Shown: positions 60,480 through 64,000 of the stretch, piece after piece
Layout: every line of letters starts with the position of its first letter
Numbering within the stretch: the stretch's first letter is position 1
Assembly: GCA_002077045.2 (NCBI GenBank)
Contig: KZ111140.1
Span: 904,493 to 968,492, forward strand
Direction: 5' to 3'
DNA: 64,000 nt
Source: Rachicladosporium sp. CCFEE 5018
Taxonomy: Eukaryota; Ascomycota; Dothideomycetes; Cladosporiales; Cladosporiaceae
Position numbers and translations under genes: made by a program
Notes under the pieces: model-generated
Database searches by the model: none
What the model was told of the DNA's origin: nothing
What the model saw: the letters and a program-made list of their open reading frames with translations, nothing else

Positions 60480-62210
60480 ATGGCAAGGCTGACAGGCAAG
60501 GACAGCTCCCCCACTGACACGCCGCCCGCCTACGCTCCCCTCCCCGACCTTTACTTCTCCGAGCTCGGCTTTCCAGACCTCGACCACGACGGCACCGTGA
60601 TCGACACTCGTCCACCACCCGGAGAGCGTACACCGCCCGCTGCACTGAGCTCACAGCGTCTTACCAATATGGAGGCATCCATGACCTCCCTGAGCGATGA
60701 CTACGACATGGTGGACGATGCCTCGACATGCGAGACTGTCAGTATCGCGGACGAGTCGTCCGATGAGGAAGAGAATATGACCCCAGATGCCAGCAGTGAG
60801 GTCGATGTGGAGGAGACGAAACCCGATGTTCAACGTTTGGCCGACTCTGCTATAATCACCGACAACGCACCGCAAGGGCAGGCTCGCAGGGAGACACTTG
60901 GTCAAAGCTGTCTGTCGGAGGACCTCGAGACTCCTCGCCAGTCAACCATGCATCAATTCCCGCATGTCGACAACGAGAAGCCAAACGTCGAGCTCAGCAA
61001 GCCCATCTCGAACTACAGCCCGCGTCGAGAGCTGTCGCCACTCGCAAAGGTTCTCCGGGCGACGATTTTGCTGGCACCACTTCTCCTCACTCTCCTCACC
61101 TACAGCCTGTTTCCCATCGGATGGATGCATCCGCCATCTGATCTCACTTTCCGCCGCACTCAGCTTGCCGAGATCTCAGCCTCTACTGGGTTCCCTGAGT
61201 CGTACAAGTATATCAACGCCACGCTTCTGCTCCCCGAGCCGACGCTAGTCGGCCGTGGATCTTTCGGCAGATCCATCTACGGCGTACCAGGCTTGACTAC
61301 ACAACGCATCAACAACACACTGTTTGTTTCGCTCCCCAAGAATGTCTCGCAGGCCTCGCCTCCGACGTCACTTTGGAGAGTCAAACGAGCCGGCGCTACC
61401 CTTTCACCTGCACACTACACAGCCGGTGCCGTTATGGATGGGATCGTCTATGTCACTATGGAGCCGCAGGAAGCCTTCGGCATTCTTGAGTTTGTCTTTT
61501 TCCGTCGCGCTGAGAAGGTTGGGATGGTACCTAGAGCGTATACGACGTACTCCTACTTTGGTCGTAAGCGCACTCTGCAGCAGGAGATCCGAGAAGAGGT
61601 CTCCAAGGAAGTCACAGCTGCTCGCTCGGCAGTGCACTCCCTGGCTTCTAACATAGGTAATGCAGTCGGTGCCGGAGCTCTTGCGACCACACACGTCACC
61701 ACTGAGCTAGCCACACAGCTCTCACGCGAGCTCAGTCTCTTCGTCAACACTGCTGGCGCAGTCTTCAGCAAAGCTTCCGCTGCTAGCAACCAAACCTCGC
61801 ATGCTCTTCGCAAGGAAGCACAAGAGATGGGGCGGGACTTCGTTTTGATATCGACCGAGCTTTCGACTTTTGTCAACAACACGACATACAGCATTAAGCG
61901 CGCTATTCGCGAGCCGCTGCTACTTTCTCGTGAGCGTGCAGTCATGCTGAGGGACGGATTGATGCATCGCGTTTCCCGCTCTCGCGCAGGGATGTTCAAG
62001 CATCGTCTGCTGAAGCGTAAGACTTCATCTACATCTTTGGGTCCACCTCAGGTCATGAAGGCACATTCTCTGCTGAAGAAGCAGTGTTCATGCCAAGCGG
62101 TCAAGGGTCGGTGCAAGAAGGGGAAGATGGCGAAAGGAGCGACGCAGAAGAAGTGCGAGGAGACCGTGGAGCTTTTTGCTGCCGCGCAGCCACTTGATGT
62201 TTTGGTTTGA
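60480..62210 (+). CDS. Single-pass membrane protein of unknown function (right copy)
   Basis: The 576-aa paralog of 2245-3972 keeps every feature: acidic N-terminus (DESSDEEEN), one membrane segment (about 190-213, ATILLAPLLLTLLTYSLFPI), glycosylation sequons and a Lys/Cys-rich tail. Differences are scattered substitutions plus a one-codon difference near the C-terminus; the frame is fully intact. Both copies thus appear under constraint, in contrast to their neighbours in the block, which carry lesions in this copy. Confidence 0.8.
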   Translation: MARLTGKDSSPTDTPPAYAPLPDLYFSELGFPDLDHDGTVIDTRPPPGERTPPAALSSQRLTNMEASMTSLSDDYDMVDDASTCETVSIADESSDEEENMTPDASSEVDVEETKPDVQRLADSAIITDNAPQGQARRETLGQSCLSEDLETPRQSTMHQFPHVDNEKPNVELSKPISNYSPRRELSPLAKVLRATILLAPLLLTLLTYSLFPIGWMHPPSDLTFRRTQLAEISASTGFPESYKYINATLLLPEPTLVGRGSFGRSIYGVPGLTTQRINNTLFVSLPKNVSQASPPTSLWRVKRAGATLSPAHYTAGAVMDGIVYVTMEPQEAFGILEFVFFRRAEKVGMVPRAYTTYSYFGRKRTLQQEIREEVSKEVTAARSAVHSLASNIGNAVGAGALATTHVTTELATQLSRELSLFVNTAGAVFSKASAASNQTSHALRKEAQEMGRDFVLISTELSTFVNNTTYSIKRAIREPLLLSRERAVMLRDGLMHRVSRSRAGMFKHRLLKRKTSSTSLGPPQVMKAHSLLKKQCSCQAVKGRCKKGKMAKGATQKKCEETVELFAAAQPLDVLV

Positions 62211-62809
62211 ATTGTACATCGAGGTACAGGCGTAACTTTGACAGGGACTGGGTGTAGTACCTGATAGCTGGTGTGGGATATGGGCGGCGTTCTTGGCACT
62301 TGGGATCAGGTTGGAGGGCATGATACCAGGGGACGCTTGATATGATTGGGATGAATACTGAGGTGGCCTTGAAGCTACGACAGGGTCTAGCTAGAGAGAC
62401 GGACGGTTGGCAGGTCCTCAATCCCTGACAGCATCTTCGCACTACTCCCAATGTGTAAGTCTCATCACTACTTATGTCTCGTTGAAGGTCACAGCGTGCG
62501 GGCAAGCGCCATGTCATTCCTTGTCTCTTGTATATGCACCGAGCTATTCCTACTATGTTTTGATCTGCACTACTTGCTATTCCTCCCGTCGCTCAGACGA
62601 GAGGTATGTGCAGTAAGCAGCTCGGCCAGTGCGAAAGTCACATGCATCACTCCTTCCATGCGTGCAATGCGCCAAGCAACATCTTCTCTACCTCACCGGA
62701 TCGACGTCCCGCTGCTCACATCTCACCACCTTCAACTGCATGACTCTGGGCCTTGACGCTCATTTCGGCGCCACCACTGCGTAAGCCCAGCTGAAACAGC
62801 CTCGGAGTA
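62211..62809. other. Intergenic region, right copy
   Basis: This is the counterpart of 3973-4586; similarity is clear at 62310-62460 and fades towards the F-box-like gene. No supported gene. Confidence 0.5.
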
Positions 62810-63505
62810 ATGGCAGAGTTAACCGAAGCCGCCTCTAATCCGGACGCATCAGCATTGTCGTCGACGCCATCGTCTCCACACGAACAAGTCGGCGCTGCAG
62901 CTCGTGTCTTCGGCATCACGGACTTATTGGACAAGATCTTGCTCGATGTCCTCATCGCGATGAATCTCTGGGAAGTCGACGATGGTCATGAAATCGCACC
63001 AATCCGATACCTCTTCGTGACCCAAAGAACGAATCGCACCTTCGCCAACGCCATCAAGACCTCGTTACCGCTTAGACAAGCCATGTTTCTCGAGCTGACA
63101 AGCTCAAGTACCGCAAAGCAGCAGGCCAACTGTTGTTTCGCTGTGGGCGAGAGAAAACTCTACCGATAGAATGTCGATGCGCCTTGTTTCCTATACGTGC
63201 ACGCCACTCGCTATAGGAACGGTAGACCGATGGCGATTGTGGCGGGCATGTACCATCGACAAGCGACCGCAGAAGAGCAACTGCGAGCTCCACGGGTGAT
63301 CGAGCAGGATGCTTTCACTCCGTCCTGGGCTGCAATGAGAGTGAGCAATACACCCTGCAAGATCAAGCTTGAGACCATGGAGCCGGATGTTTTTGGTGTC
63401 GTCCATCTTTGCGATATGGAGAATCCGACATTGGGCGAGATGCTCTCGAAGTTTTCGCAGGTGCATGATATCTATGACTGGGCAGATCAGAAGCGGCTGA
63501 TCTGA
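62810..63505 (+). pseudogene. F-box-like protein, interrupted by in-frame TAG (paralog 7)
   Basis: ATG 62810 opens an F-box-like segment (FGITDLLDKILLDVL, LFVTQRTNRTFANAIKTSLP, QAMFLE). TAG at 63167-63169 stops it. The same frame continues as NVDAPCFLYVHATRY, passes the Trp motif (TPSWAAMRVSN) and ends with the C-terminal module DMENPTLGEMLSKFSQVHD at TGA 63503-63505. It is the positional counterpart of paralog 1, whose stop is at a different site, and here the Trp is intact. An intron removing the TAG cannot be excluded, but no good donor-acceptor pair is visible. Confidence 0.65.
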
Positions 63506-64000
63506 CAACTTTGCTGGTCTGATGATCGAAGTGAGTTGCCACTCCAGTGTGTGTTCCTTGTCTCCAAACACAACGCTGACGCTGCGAACTCAGATCCATC
63601 AGGCGGGCAAAGATACTGCCTCAGAAGGTGCATCGCAGGATCTACATCCGTTTGGAAGCCGTAGACGTTCGGGATCCGGTGGCGAGACCGGCGGAACTCG
63701 ACGGTTGGTGTGCTCGGGTTGCTCGGAACAAATAAGCTAGCGAGGCAGCGACTACAAGACCATGCGCTGGTGCAAGGCGTGCTGAGGAGGCACTATCCAA
63801 TGCTGCACGGAGATGCCAAACAGCGATGCTGGTGTTAGTACAGCCAGCTATCAGCATAGATGGTAATACTGTGGTCTCCAGGGAGCAACACTTCTCTGAT
63901 GTAGTGATTCGCTCTCCCCGTGGTCGGGCGCCTACTCGTGCCTTCCACTTCTGCGTCGTGAGGCTCTGTTAAATCATTGCTCCACACGGAAGGTTCTTCA
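63506..64000. other. Right end of window, no recognised gene
   Basis: Short frames on both strands lack conserved features. It may be the start of a further spacer or diverged family remains. Confidence 0.4.

Larger units (their letters stand above)
58364..63505. repeat. Duplicated block, right copy
   Basis: This segment repeats 122-5324 in the same order and orientation, 58 kb away. The 325 bp next to the gap match the left copy with one difference; the rest of the compared DNA is about 89-93 percent identical. The membrane protein copies are over 90 percent identical as proteins, the F-box-like copies far less. Confidence 0.9.

Overview
This window is nuclear DNA of a filamentous ascomycete, most likely a Dothideomycete (black-fungus type, Capnodiales/Mycosphaerellales-like). 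The basis is gene content and structure: short GT-AG introns of about 50-75 nt with CTNAC-like branch sites, gene-dense layout on both strands, and typical fungal families (PFA3, DOT1, PUS4, SHG1, a HAM1-N/DUF4449 protein, a GH7 cellobiohydrolase with CBM1, a hybrid histidine kinase, a bestrophin-like channel, a fungal ChrA). The order-level placement is inference. Starts and splice sites were set by reading frame and family motifs; no transcript or database evidence was available.

Layout. 1-5.3 kb holds the 5' part of a Dsc1/Tul1-type E3 ligase gene (minus), a single-pass membrane protein gene (plus) and a broken F-box-like gene. 4.6-16 kb is an array of six F-box-like paralogs (two intact, four with lesions), interrupted at 6.9-10.9 kb by three housekeeping genes (IRC6/p34, SMD3, PFA3). 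16.4-34.4 kb is a conserved block: EBP2, an HSBP1-like gene, PUS4, a DNMT1-RFD-like protein, the HAM1-N/DUF4449 protein, an oil-body-associated/DUF1264 protein, DOT1, an SDR, and the secreted GH7 cellobiohydrolase. 35.6-45.8 kb holds a secreted PPX1-like exopolyphosphatase, a chromate transporter, a bestrophin-like channel, a Mg-chelatase/MoxR-like protein, VPS16 (with an apparent deletion/frameshift) and a small secreted DUF3237 protein. 46-58.3 kb holds a damaged WW-domain gene, a hybrid histidine kinase, an unrecognised 644-aa protein, SHG1, a small probable complex I subunit and the start of a CofD/UPF0052 gene that runs into a 100-N gap.

Immediately after the gap, 58364-63505 repeats the gene order of 122-5324 in the same orientation (E3 ligase, membrane protein, F-box-like gene). 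The first 325 bp beside the gap are almost identical to the left copy; beyond that identity falls to roughly 90-93 percent. The right-hand ligase copy carries a 2-nt frameshift, and both F-box-like copies carry premature in-frame stops at different places. This is either a real segmental duplication or a scaffold join between diverged haplotypes/homeologs.

The most notable signal is the F-box-like family. Seven paralogs share an N-terminal F-box-like motif, and most can be traced through a conserved Ser-Trp motif and a short C-terminal module around T-L-G-[ED]-[ILM]. Five of the seven have nonsense or frameshift lesions, while the reading frame usually stays recognisable beyond the lesion. 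At one lesion (5136-5138) the stop TGA replaces a Trp that is conserved in the paralogs. A TGA-for-Trp replacement also occurs in the unrelated WW-domain gene at 46799-46801.
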